Positions 56,987 through 64,000 of a stretch of DNA of 64,000 nt are shown in pieces. The notes under the pieces are model-generated. The model ran no database searches and was not told where the DNA came from. It worked only from the letters and a program-made list of their open reading frames with translations. Position 1 is the stretch's first letter, and every line of letters starts with the position of its first letter. This DNA comes from [Clostridium] scindens. GTDB taxonomy: Bacteria > Bacillota > Clostridia > Lachnospirales > Lachnospiraceae. The DNA is taken from assembly GCF_019597925.1 (NCBI RefSeq), contig NZ_CP080442.1, positions 723,001-787,000 of the forward strand, given 5' to 3'. A program made the translations under genes and the position numbers.

Positions 56987-58583
56987 GAACGCCGACTATG
57001 AAGCCGCCGAGCGTTACCTCATGTTCGAGCATGACGAGTTTATCATGAAACCCGTCCTTGATGAAAACGGGCGGCTCATTCCCCGCGAGGACTACCGGCT
57101 GTCTACACTGAACTGCGGCGGGGAGGATTTTGCCATTGCCTGTATGCGTTCCAATCTCCGCTATGGGAAGAACCAGCGGCGGGAGGACGTAAAGAGCCAC
57201 CACTACATCATCAGTTTTGACCCCCGCGACGGCCCGGACAACGGCTTGACCGTAGACCGGGCGCAGGAATTAGGCGAACAGTTTTGCCGGGAGCATTTTC
57301 CCGGCCATCAAGCCCTTGTATGCACCCACCCGGACGGGCATAACCACAGCGGCAACATTCATGTGCATATCGTCATTAACAGCCTGCGGATAGAGGAAGT
57401 CCCGTTCCTGCCCTACATGGACAGACCGGCGGACACAAAGGACGGCTGTAAGCACCGCTGTACCGACGCTGCCATGCGCTACTTCAAAGCCGAGGTTATG
57501 GAGATGTGCCACCGGGAGGGGCTTTACCAGATAGACCTCTTGAACGGCAGCAAGAACCGCGTTACCGACCGGGAATACTGGGCGCGGAAGAAAGGGCAGG
57601 CCGCGCTGGATAAGAAGAACGCCCCCATGATTGCGGACGGTATCACGCCCCGGCAGACCAAGTTTGAAACCGATAAGGACAAGCTGCGGCAGACCATACG
57701 CGCCGCGCTGTCTGCGGCGACCTCATTCGAGGAATTTTCCGCGCTGCTTTTACGGGAGGGCGTGACCGTCAAGGAGAGCCGGGGGCGGCTGTCCTATCTT
57801 ACGCCAGACAGGACAAAGCCCATTACCGCCCGGAAGTTAGGGGACGATTTTGACCGCGTCGCCGTCCTTTCCGTTTTGGAACAGAACGCCGCCAGAGCCG
57901 CCGAACAGCCCGCAGCCATAGCGGAATCCCCCCGCGCCGGGAAAAGCCGTCCACAGCCCACAAAAGCCGCCAAAACCGCCCCGGAACAGGACTGCTTGCA
58001 GCGGCTTATCGACATTCAAAAGAAACTGTCCGAGGGCAAGGGACGCGGCTATGAGAAGTGGGCGACCATGCACAACCTCAAACAAATGGCGGCGACGCTC
58101 AACGCCTACCAAGAGTACGGCTTTACTTCCCCGGAAGAACTGGAAGAAACCCTTGCCGCCGCCCATGCAGAACTGCGGGACATTTCCGGGGAACTGAAAA
58201 AGCTGGAAACCCGGCTGGCCGGGAAAAAGGAGTTGCAGCGCCAAGTGCTGTCTTTTGCCAAGACCAAGCCTGTCCGGGACGGGCTGAAAGCCCAGAAGTC
58301 CGAGAAAGCCCGCGCAGCTTACCGGCAGGCACACGAAAGCGAATTTATCATAGCCGATGCAGCCGCCCGCTATTTCCGGGAGCATGGCATTTCCAAGTTG
58401 CCCGCCCGGAAAGCGTTGCAGGCCGAGAGTGAGGGGCTTATCGTCCAGAAAGACGGGCTGTATCACGACTACCGGGAGCAGAAAGAGCGCGTCCGCCACC
58501 TTCAGACCGTCAAGGGCAATATTGACCAGATGTTACGCCGGAATGAGCCGCAGCGCGGCAGGCGGCAGGATTTAGACCGCTAA
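56958..58583 (+). CDS. Relaxase/mobilisation nuclease (MOBP-type)
   Basis: 541 residues, taking the TTG at 56958 as start (MATLKHI..., as in related relaxases); GTG 56949 is in frame. Residues 1-220 form the relaxase domain: KNADYEAAERYLMFEHDEF with the probable catalytic Tyr near the N-terminus, HHYIISFDPRD, CTHPDGHNHSGNIHVHIVINSLR with the HUH-type H-x-H-x-H metal site near residue 132, and KGQAALDKKN. A coiled-coil C-terminal half follows (RYFREHGISKLPARKALQAESEG). It nicks oriT and leads the strand during transfer; transfer machinery of a helper element would be needed because no type IV secretion genes are seen. Confidence 0.88.
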   Translation: MATLKHINSKNADYEAAERYLMFEHDEFIMKPVLDENGRLIPREDYRLSTLNCGGEDFAIACMRSNLRYGKNQRREDVKSHHYIISFDPRDGPDNGLTVDRAQELGEQFCREHFPGHQALVCTHPDGHNHSGNIHVHIVINSLRIEEVPFLPYMDRPADTKDGCKHRCTDAAMRYFKAEVMEMCHREGLYQIDLLNGSKNRVTDREYWARKKGQAALDKKNAPMIADGITPRQTKFETDKDKLRQTIRAALSAATSFEEFSALLLREGVTVKESRGRLSYLTPDRTKPITARKLGDDFDRVAVLSVLEQNAARAAEQPAAIAESPRAGKSRPQPTKAAKTAPEQDCLQRLIDIQKKLSEGKGRGYEKWATMHNLKQMAATLNAYQEYGFTSPEELEETLAAAHAELRDISGELKKLETRLAGKKELQRQVLSFAKTKPVRDGLKAQKSEKARAAYRQAHESEFIIADAAARYFREHGISKLPARKALQAESEGLIVQKDGLYHDYREQKERVRHLQTVKGNIDQMLRRNEPQRGRRQDLDR

Positions 58584-58766
58584 AACACACCCCGGACTGA
58601 TACCGAGAACCTACAAAACCGACTGCCGGTACTTCCCCTATCCGCAATACCACCCGGCTTTTTCAAGGGGCGTACAGGGCAGAAAAACCTTGAAAATGAC
58701 ACCGAAACGATACACAAAACGCCGCCTATCCCATTACCCCGATAGGAACGGCAGAAAGGAGCCGCT

Positions 58767-58967
58767 ATGCCGAGAATGAGTAAGAAACGCAAGCAGGAAT
58801 GGGCGTTTTTCCTCAATGAGCGCAACCGTATCACATACAATCCCCTTTGCCTCAAGTGCCGCCGCACCTGTAAGCAGAGTTTCCGGGCGACCATTATCGA
58901 CTGTCCGCCCTTTGTTTCCAAGAGGGCAAAGCCGCCCGCCGGGAAAGGGGGCGACCCTTATCGCTGA
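58767..58967 (+). CDS. Small basic cysteine-containing protein of the mobile element
   Basis: 66 residues behind AAAGGAG. MPRMSKKRKQEWAFFLNERNRITYNPLCLKCRRTCKQSFRA: a basic segment with C-x2-C-x3-C, then a tail (IIDCPPF). The spacing suggests a zinc-binding DNA-associated peptide. It overlaps the start of the RepA-like frame, which is read in another phase. Similar short genes occur between relaxase and repA genes in clostridial elements (general knowledge of the layout, not a database result). Confidence 0.6.
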   Translation: MPRMSKKRKQEWAFFLNERNRITYNPLCLKCRRTCKQSFRATIIDCPPFVSKRAKPPAGKGGDPYR

Positions 58968-59706
58968 ATATATCACAGCCGAAACAAAGCTGCCGCCCTA
59001 CCTGCCTTATCCCCGTTTCCTGCTGAAAATGGACATCTCCCAGACCGCCAAGCTGCTGTATGCGCTGCTGTTAGACCGTTCCACCCTGTCGCAGAAGAAC
59101 GGCTGGCAGGACGACGAGGGCAGGATTTATGTGTTCTATCCCGTAGCAGAGATAGCGGAAATGCTGGACAAGGGCTGTACCGCTGTCAAAGGGGCATTGA
59201 ACGAACTGGACGCTGCGGGGCTTTTAGAACGGGAACGGAGGGGATTTTCCGCGCCCAACCGGATTTATGTAAAAGTGCCGCCTATCCCAGTAGTACAGTT
59301 TTCCGACCCTATGACGGTCGGAAAAGCGACCCTCATAAGTACGGAAAAGCGACCTTATGACGGTCGGAAACCCGACCCTATGATGGTCGGAAATCCGACC
59401 CCTAACAAAACTAATATAAACAACCTTACAGAGAGCCAAACAATGGGAGTGAGTGGGGAGCCGCCCGCCCCCGCCTATGGCCGCTATGGAAATATCTATC
59501 TGTCAGAAACCGAGTACGCCGAGTTGCAGGCAGACTTCCCGGACAGGCTGGAACGGCTTATCGAGGAAATGAGCCGCTACCTTGCCGCCAATGGGAAAAC
59601 CTACCAGAACTACGCCGCCGCCCTGCGGATATGGGTGGACAATGACAAAAAGGGAGCCGGAACCGGCCTGCCGGACTACTCATGCGAGGAAGGAGAGAGC
59701 CTATGA
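58816..59706 (+). CDS. Replication initiator protein A-like (RepA_N family)
   Basis: The reading frame is open from 58816, but homology begins around 58960: AEYITAETKLPPYLPYPRFLLKMDISQTAKLLYALLLDRSTLSQKNGW is the N-terminal winged helix of RepA_N/replication initiator A proteins, followed by VAEIAEMLDKGCTAVKGALNELDAAGLLERERRG. A second helical region (ETEYAELQADFPDRLERLIEEMSRYLAANGKTYQNYAAALRIW) is at the C-terminus. The only good Shine-Dalgarno (AAAGGGGG) precedes an ATC at 58960, so the true start is uncertain. It would initiate replication of the excised element or plasmid-like form. Confidence 0.8.
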   Translation: MSATVSHTIPFASSAAAPVSRVSGRPLSTVRPLFPRGQSRPPGKGATLIAEYITAETKLPPYLPYPRFLLKMDISQTAKLLYALLLDRSTLSQKNGWQDDEGRIYVFYPVAEIAEMLDKGCTAVKGALNELDAAGLLERERRGFSAPNRIYVKVPPIPVVQFSDPMTVGKATLISTEKRPYDGRKPDPMMVGNPTPNKTNINNLTESQTMGVSGEPPAPAYGRYGNIYLSETEYAELQADFPDRLERLIEEMSRYLAANGKTYQNYAAALRIWVDNDKKGAGTGLPDYSCEEGESL

Positions 59707-60500
59707 ACGCCACATATCCAGAAATGATTGAAACCATGACCGCCGCCCCGGAGCCGGAGGACTACACCGGCGAGGACGGCTTACTGTACTGCGGCAAGTG
59801 CCGCAAGCCCAAAGAATCCTATTTCCCGGAGGGAAAGACGCTGTTCGGGCGTGACCGCCACCCGGCAGAGTGCGACTGCCAGCGGAAAATCCGGGAGGAA
59901 CGGCAGGCCGCCGAGGAACGCCGCCGCCACCTTGACGCCGTAGAGGAATTAAAACGCCGGGGCTTTCCCGACCAGACCATGCGGGGCTGGACATTCGAGA
60001 ATGACAACGGCCAGAACCCGCAGACAGCCACCGCCCGCCGCTATGTGGAGGAATGGGAACGGGAGTACGTGGAAAATCTGGGCTGTCTGTTCTGGGGGAG
60101 CGTCGGCACCGGCAAAAGCTACCTTGCGGGCTGTATCGCCAACGCCCTCATGGAGAAAGAAATCCCTGTCTACATGACGAACTTTGCCGCTATCTTAAAT
60201 GACCTTGCCGCCAGCTTTGAGGGCAGGAACGAATATATAGCCCGCCTTTGCCGCTATCCCCTGCTTATCCTTGACGATTTTGGCATGGAGCGCGGGACGG
60301 AATACGGCTTAGAGCAGGTTTACAACGTCATTGACAGCCGCTACCGCAGCGGCAAGCCCTTAATCGTTACCACCAATTTGACCTTGCAGGAATTACAGCA
60401 CCCAAAAGACACCGCCCACGCCCGGATTTATGACCGGCTGATTGAGATGTGTCCGCCCGTCCGCTTTACCGGCGGGAACTTCCGCAAGGGGAAAGCGTAA
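59703..60500 (+). CDS. DnaC/IstB-like ATP-binding helicase loader
   Basis: 265 residues from ATG 59703 behind GAAGGAGAG, four bases overlapping the repA stop. An N-terminal C-x2-C..C-x-C region (YCGKCRKPK, then ECDCQRKIREE) may bind zinc. AAA+ motifs: GSVGTGKSYLAGCIANAL near residue 139, Walker B LLILDDFGMERGTEYG near 190, and sensor I VTTNLTLQELQ near 225. DnaC-like proteins load the replicative helicase, matching its position after the initiator gene. Confidence 0.92.
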   Translation: MNATYPEMIETMTAAPEPEDYTGEDGLLYCGKCRKPKESYFPEGKTLFGRDRHPAECDCQRKIREERQAAEERRRHLDAVEELKRRGFPDQTMRGWTFENDNGQNPQTATARRYVEEWEREYVENLGCLFWGSVGTGKSYLAGCIANALMEKEIPVYMTNFAAILNDLAASFEGRNEYIARLCRYPLLILDDFGMERGTEYGLEQVYNVIDSRYRSGKPLIVTTNLTLQELQHPKDTAHARIYDRLIEMCPPVRFTGGNFRKGKA

Positions 60501-60553
60501 AGCAAGCTGGAACGATTGAAAACGCTGTTAGCCGGAGGAAAGGAGAACTGCCT

Positions 60554-60739
60554 ATGACAGAACGAAAAGCAGACCGCGCCGCCCGCCGCCCGGACTGCGT
60601 GACGGAAATCCGCATGGGGAACACCGTCCTTGTTGTGTCCGGCTTTTTCAAGGAGAGCAGCACCGAAACCGCCGCCGACAAAATGGAAAAAGTGCTGAAA
60701 GCCGAAACCGCTACACAACAAACGAACTATCCGGCGTGA
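60554..60739 (+). CDS. tnpW: TnpW-family transposon-encoded protein
   Basis: 61 residues from ATG 60554, behind AAAGGAGAA. VTEIRMGNTVLVVSGFFKESSTETAADKMEKVLKAE is the TnpW/CTn-associated motif found next to repA and dnaC-like genes in Tn4451-type elements. Function unknown; a role in excision control has been suggested for the family. Last gene of the GC-rich block. Confidence 0.75.
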   Translation: MTERKADRAARRPDCVTEIRMGNTVLVVSGFFKESSTETAADKMEKVLKAETATQQTNYPA

Positions 60740-60794
60740 GCCGGAACATGGAAAAGCGACCACGCTGGGGAGCGTGGCCGCTGGAAAGTGAAAA

Positions 60795-61754
60795 CTATTT
60801 TTTTACGTTTATTAACCCACGGTCAATATAGCTTTGCACAGCTAAATCAATCGTTTCAAGGTTTGTAAATTTAGGCTGGTATTCCAATAGGCGTTTTTCT
60901 TTTTCAATGCTGAAAGTGCCGCTGCGGGCAATATGGTAGTAAGTATGGTCGCATTCCTCTGGATTGCCCTCATATTCACACCATTCTTTCCAGCCAAGGA
61001 ATTTGATTTTTGGTTCATGACCGAAAAAGGCGTAGAGGTGTTTTGCATACCCATATAACGTAATGGACTGTTCCGCTTCTGCGTCGAAAGATTCTCCAAG
61101 AGATACATTCCTATGTGTGATTGCCTTGAAGAAAACTTGTGCCACATCATAACCGTGGACATGGTGAATAATTTCCATGCCAAAGTTTGGCAGACAGATT
61201 TCTTTACCGTCGGCAATATCTTGAAACACACGCATGGAAGTATTGCCCCACGGATTGATGATTGTCCACCCCGGCCCGGAAATCTGTCCCGGCATAATGA
61301 TAGTAGCCGGAAATCCATTGATACGGTACTGCTCTTTTAAATACTGTTCGCTGGAAAATTTATCTTTTCCGTAATCGTCCAACGGGGATTTATCTAAATC
61401 GTCCGCATTAAACGGGAGAACCTCTGCCATGCCATGCGCCCAGCAGGAAGAACAGTATAGATAATGGCTTAAATTCGTATTCTGAAATGCTGCCACTATC
61501 TTTTTGGTGTCCTCAATGTTGAAATTTACCAGGTCAACAATAATATCCGGCTCCATAGCTTTTAATGTGGCGATAAAGTCAGTATCTTTGGAACGGTCAA
61601 GCAGAACACGCTCTGCCTTTTCCCATGCGTAATCTTTTTCGTAAGGTTCAGACATGGTTCTGGTAATAGCAACCGTTTCATATCCGGCTTTTATGAGCAT
61701 AGGAACAAGATATGAGCCAATATGACCGGCAGCCCCTATAACAACTGCTTTCAT
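60795..61754 (-). CDS. NAD-dependent epimerase/dehydratase-family protein (cargo)
   Basis: 319 residues. N-terminal Rossmann motif MKAVVIGAAGHIGSYLVPML, substrate loops YCSSCWAHGMAEVLPF and YGKDKFSSEQYLKEQYR with the Tyr-x3-Lys catalytic pair, and MPGQISGPGW. This matches extended SDR nucleoside-sugar epimerase/NmrA-like proteins. It is convergent with the mobilisation block and has lower GC, so it may be a later cargo insertion. Substrate unknown. AGGAG near 61763 precedes the ATG. Confidence 0.85.
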   Translation of the reverse strand: MKAVVIGAAGHIGSYLVPMLIKAGYETVAITRTMSEPYEKDYAWEKAERVLLDRSKDTDFIATLKAMEPDIIVDLVNFNIEDTKKIVAAFQNTNLSHYLYCSSCWAHGMAEVLPFNADDLDKSPLDDYGKDKFSSEQYLKEQYRINGFPATIIMPGQISGPGWTIINPWGNTSMRVFQDIADGKEICLPNFGMEIIHHVHGYDVAQVFFKAITHRNVSLGESFDAEAEQSITLYGYAKHLYAFFGHEPKIKFLGWKEWCEYEGNPEECDHTYYHIARSGTFSIEKEKRLLEYQPKFTNLETIDLAVQSYIDRGLINVKK

Positions 61755-61902
61755 TTATTACACTCCTTTGCGGTTTGATTTTAAACACAGTATATCACAC
61801 GATTGTGAACTTTTCCACCAGTAATGAATACAAGAGATTGCTACACAACAACCGTCAATTTGACAAATCATAAAGAATCAACTTTGACGATTTTACCGCT
61901 AT

Positions 61903-61957
61903 ACAGACAGCCCTGTTCCGTGGTACAATCAAGCTACGGAATAGTGGGGCTGGCTGT
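61903..61957 (+). repeat. Inverted repeat upstream of the interrupted recombinase
   Basis: CAGCCC/GGGCTG (61908-61913 with 61947-61952) and TTCCGT/ACGGAA (61916-61921 with 61936-61941) form a nested hairpin between 61903 and 61957, about 20 bases before the recombinase ATG. Possible recombination site or leader structure. Confidence 0.45.
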
Positions 61958-61974
61958 CGGAAACGGAGGATTTT

Positions 61975-62160
61975 ATGTTAAGACGAGCCACCCAAAACCT
62001 CATTACCGCCCTTTATCCGAGATTGTCCCATGAGGACGAGTTGCAAGGCGAGAGCAATTCCATATCCAACCAAAAGCGGATTTTGGAAACCTACGCCAAG
62101 CAGAACGGCTTTACCAACCTGCGCTGGTACACCGACGACGGCTTTTCCGGCGCGAACTTT
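61975..62160 (+). pseudogene. Large serine recombinase, N-terminal fragment
   Basis: ATG 61975 behind ACGGAGG opens YPRLSHEDELQGESNSISNQKRILETYAKQNGFTNLRWYTDDGFSGANF, the catalytic N-terminus of a large serine recombinase (Tn4451 TnpX-like). The catalytic serine is in ESNSISNQ. After ANF the family sequence is replaced by unrelated DNA: FVEVR and a stop at 62175. The expected continuation with the SRLGRN motif is absent to the end of the window, so the gene has been cut by insertion of the next element near 62160. Confidence 0.85.
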
Positions 62161-62163
62161 GTT

Positions 62164-62210
62164 GAGGTAAGATAACGATACCTTTTTTGCAGAGGGTGTT
62201 ATCTTACCTC
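62164..62210 (+). terminator. Terminator-like inverted repeat at the left edge of the inner element
   Basis: GAGGTAAGATAAC (62164-62176) and GTTATCTTACCTC (62198-62210), a perfect 13-bp stem, followed by T5. It starts four bases after the recombinase fragment ends and may mark the boundary of the inserted element. Confidence 0.7.
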
Positions 62211-62223
62211 TTTTTGATGTATG

Positions 62224-63899
62224 TTAGATAGCATAACTCTTTACGTCGGCTCCTATCTGTCTGAAATAGGAGATACTTTCAGTAGGCTTGTCGCCTGTAT
62301 CAACTCTGCCGACAAAGCTATAAAAGATTTCGATTTTGCGGGTGTTCGTTTCCTTATCCAGTTCGTGAATAAGAATACGGTCAATAAATTCATGGACGTT
62401 TTCGTAGGTCAGTTCTTCAATCGCTGTGTATCTGCGTACCAGTGCGACAAACCTTTTTACGTCCGCGCTGCGCTCGGTGGCGTTGTCGATTTCCTGTGAC
62501 AGCTCCGCAATCCTCCGGGTCAGCGTCTTTTTTCTTCATCATAGCCGGAAGTCAGAAAAGCAAATTGTTCATCTGAAAGTTTCCCTAAAGCGTTGTCCTC
62601 GTAGAGCTTGCGGAATAAGATGTTCAGCTCGTTAATACGGTTCTGCGCCTTGTCAAGTTCTTTCCGCTGCTGTGTCAGCGTCTTTTGTACTGCCTTTGCG
62701 CTGCACTCGTTGGCGGTTTCGATAAACTCCTGTTCATGCTCTTTCACATAAGACGTTACTCGCTGCAAGTCTGCAAGGACAAGTTCTTTCAATACGCTTT
62801 TGCGGATATAATGCGTAGTGCAGAGCATATCATTTCTTGCCCGGTTGCGGTAGTTGCCGCAAGTGTAGGCGTGTTTCCGTTCAAGCGTCCCGGCTCCGCG
62901 TACTGCATACATTTTGTAGCCGCAGTCCCCACAAAAGAGCAGCCCGGAAAACAGGTCAATTTCATCAACCTTTGTCGGGCGTTGCCGGGTGGCAATCCGC
63001 TTCTGTGCAAGTTCAAAGGTTTCTTCATCAATCAAAGGTTCGTGAGTGTTGGGGAAGAAATACCTTTTTTCCTCCGGGTTCTTTTTCGTCTTTTTCGACT
63101 TATAAGATACCTTGTAGGTTTTCCCGGTTATGGTATGCCCTAAATACTCTTTCCTTGTCAGAATGTCGTACAGTGTCTTATCCGGCCAGTTGTACCATGC
63201 GTTGAGCTGTGGGCGGGGGTGGCGTTTGCTCCCTGTCCTGCGGTAGCGCAGTTCCCCGACGGTCAATATCTCATTGTCCCGCAGCCAGTTCTGGATTTCA
63301 CACATACGGTCGCCCCGTACATACATTGCAAAAATCTGTTTTACGACGTGTGCCGTTTCCGGGTCGGGTATCAGATGATTGCGGTTATCCGGGTCGATAA
63401 GGTAGCCGTAAGGAGCTTCGCCGTTGACGCGCTCGCCTTTCTGTGCCTTTGCCTGTTTGACAGCCCGGATTTTCTTTGAGGTGTCGCGGGCGTAAAACTC
63501 GTTGAACCAGTTCCGCAGAGGGGTAAACTCGTTATCTTCCCTCGCTGTGTCTACACCGTCGTTAATGGCAATGTAGCGCACTTCGTATTCGGGGAAAACA
63601 ATCTCTATCAGTTCGCCGGTTTTCAGATAATTACGTCCCAGACGGGAAAGGTCTTTTGTTATGACGGTCGCCACGTTCCCGGCTTCAACCTCATGCAGCA
63701 TGGCTTGAAGCCCCTCACGCTCAAAGCTCACGCCGGAAAATCCGTCGTCTACAAAAAAGCGTGTGTTGAAAAAGTGGTGTTCGTCAGCATACTTTTGTAA
63801 AATCAGTTTTTGGTTCTGTATGCTTTCGCTTTCCCCGGCTTGCATATCTTCCTGGCTCAATCTGCAATATAAAGCGGTAATCTTGTCTGTCTGTAACAT
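62224..63899 (-). pseudogene. Serine recombinase of the inner element, frameshifted near its C-terminus
   Basis: ATG 63899 follows AAAGGAGG. The catalytic domain is intact: ALYCRLSQEDMQAGESESIQNQ (nucleophile Ser), VDDGFSGVSFEREGLQAMLHEVEAGNVATVITKDLSRLGRNYLKTG. The recombinase domain (KKIRAVKQAKAQKGERVNGEAPYGYLIDPDN) and zinc ribbon (FSGLLFCGDCGYKMYAVRG.., CGNYRNRARNDMLCTTHY) follow. The frame ends early at 62520, at a run of six A on the coding strand (62528-62533 as T). In the adjacent frame the normal end continues (LTRRIAELSQEIDNATERSADVKRFVALVRRYTAIEEL... to SYFRQIGADVKSYAI, TAA at 62224). One missing A explains it; corrected length is 558 residues. Confidence 0.85.
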
Positions 63900-63948
63900 T
63901 TTGTCCTCCTTTCCGACGACAGACAAGCATGGTATTTGTACTGTCTAT

Positions 63949-63977
63949 ATTATACCACATACCGCTGCCTGTGTCAT
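63949..63977 (-). promoter_or_regulatory. Promoter of the inner recombinase gene
   Basis: On the reverse strand ATGACA (63972-63977), 17-nt spacer, TATAAT (63949-63954), about 50 bases before the recombinase ATG. Confidence 0.6.
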
Positions 63978-64000
63978 GTATAAAATGTGAAGAAACGCCC

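Larger units (their letters stand above)
54005..64000. mobile_element. Composite mobile region with mobilisation genes and nested recombinases
   Basis: The LysR gene is truncated at its left edge. Inside lie two low-GC genes (EamA, LysR), a GC-rich mobilisation/replication block (oriT-like DNA, mobC, relaxase, repA, dnaC-like, tnpW), a cargo epimerase, an interrupted serine recombinase and a second recombinase at the right. Changes in GC content and an abrupt loss of homology mark the borders. The right end is outside the window. Related organisation occurs in Tn4451-type and other integrative mobilisable elements of Clostridia. Confidence 0.75.

Overview
The window looks like a chromosomal segment from an anaerobic gut Firmicute of the Lachnospiraceae (Clostridium scindens / Dorea-like). 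The evidence is strong AGGAGG ribosome sites, sigma-A promoters with 17-nt spacers, a Stickland-type selenoprotein reductase (GrdI/GrdH), rubredoxin plus superoxide reductase, and many accessory two-component/ABC and Xre/PadR/TetR pairs. This assignment is inference; there is no rRNA or other marker gene. About 1-54000 is chromosomal. From about 54000 to the right edge is mobile DNA, with a GC-rich conjugative/mobilisation block at 56.3-60.7 kb.

1-7.5 kb: end of an SRAP/YedK gene, a YaiI-family gene, an Xre regulator, a PadR-DUF2812 pair with palindromic operators, then a thiol-redox operon. That operon holds a TlpA-like lipoprotein, a 48-aa CXXC protein, a polyferredoxin-like membrane protein, a 64-aa selenoprotein read through TGA, and an Rrf2 regulator. 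An OGG1-like glycosylase and a lipase-like hydrolase follow. 7.5-25.6 kb: Rpn-family nuclease, RecQ, HD hydrolase, glycerol dehydrogenase with a divergent Xre-cupin regulator, a P-type ATPase, an MBL hydrolase, a broken M20 peptidase, macrodomain, YfcE phosphodiesterase, K+/H+ antiporter, phosphatases, rubredoxin and superoxide reductase.

25.7-31.9 kb: complete phosphate regulon (circularly permuted PstS, PstC, PstA, PstB, frameshifted PhoU, PhoP, PhoR). 31.9-37 kb: TetR regulator with two palindromic operators on a near-consensus promoter, then a betaine-reductase-like GrdI/GrdH pair (GrdH with selenocysteine at TGA 35199) and a BCCT transporter. 38-43.1 kb: two-component system plus FtsX-type ABC transporter. 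43.1-48.6 kb: LysR/SDR pair, a lipoprotein, and an orphan phage-like lysis cassette (holin-like proteins and amidase, no virion genes) behind a consensus promoter flanked by palindromes. 48.6-51.5 kb: tRNA-Ala(CGC), a probable type I toxin-antitoxin locus with convergent overlapping RNAs, a small terminated RNA, MarR-MATE, and a structured ~200-nt RNA resembling 6S RNA. 51.5-53.5 kb: MutS2-like ATPase without an Smr domain.

54-64 kb: a composite mobile element apparently inserted in a LysR gene. It carries an EamA transporter with a divergent LysR regulator, a probable oriT, MobC, relaxase, RepA-like initiator, DnaC-like loader, a TnpW-type protein, a cargo epimerase, and an N-terminal fragment of a serine recombinase. 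The fragment is interrupted by a second element whose own serine recombinase carries a frameshift. Three otherwise intact genes are broken by single small lesions (M20 nonsense; phoU and recombinase each one A short in an A-run), so homopolymer length errors or slippage must be considered.
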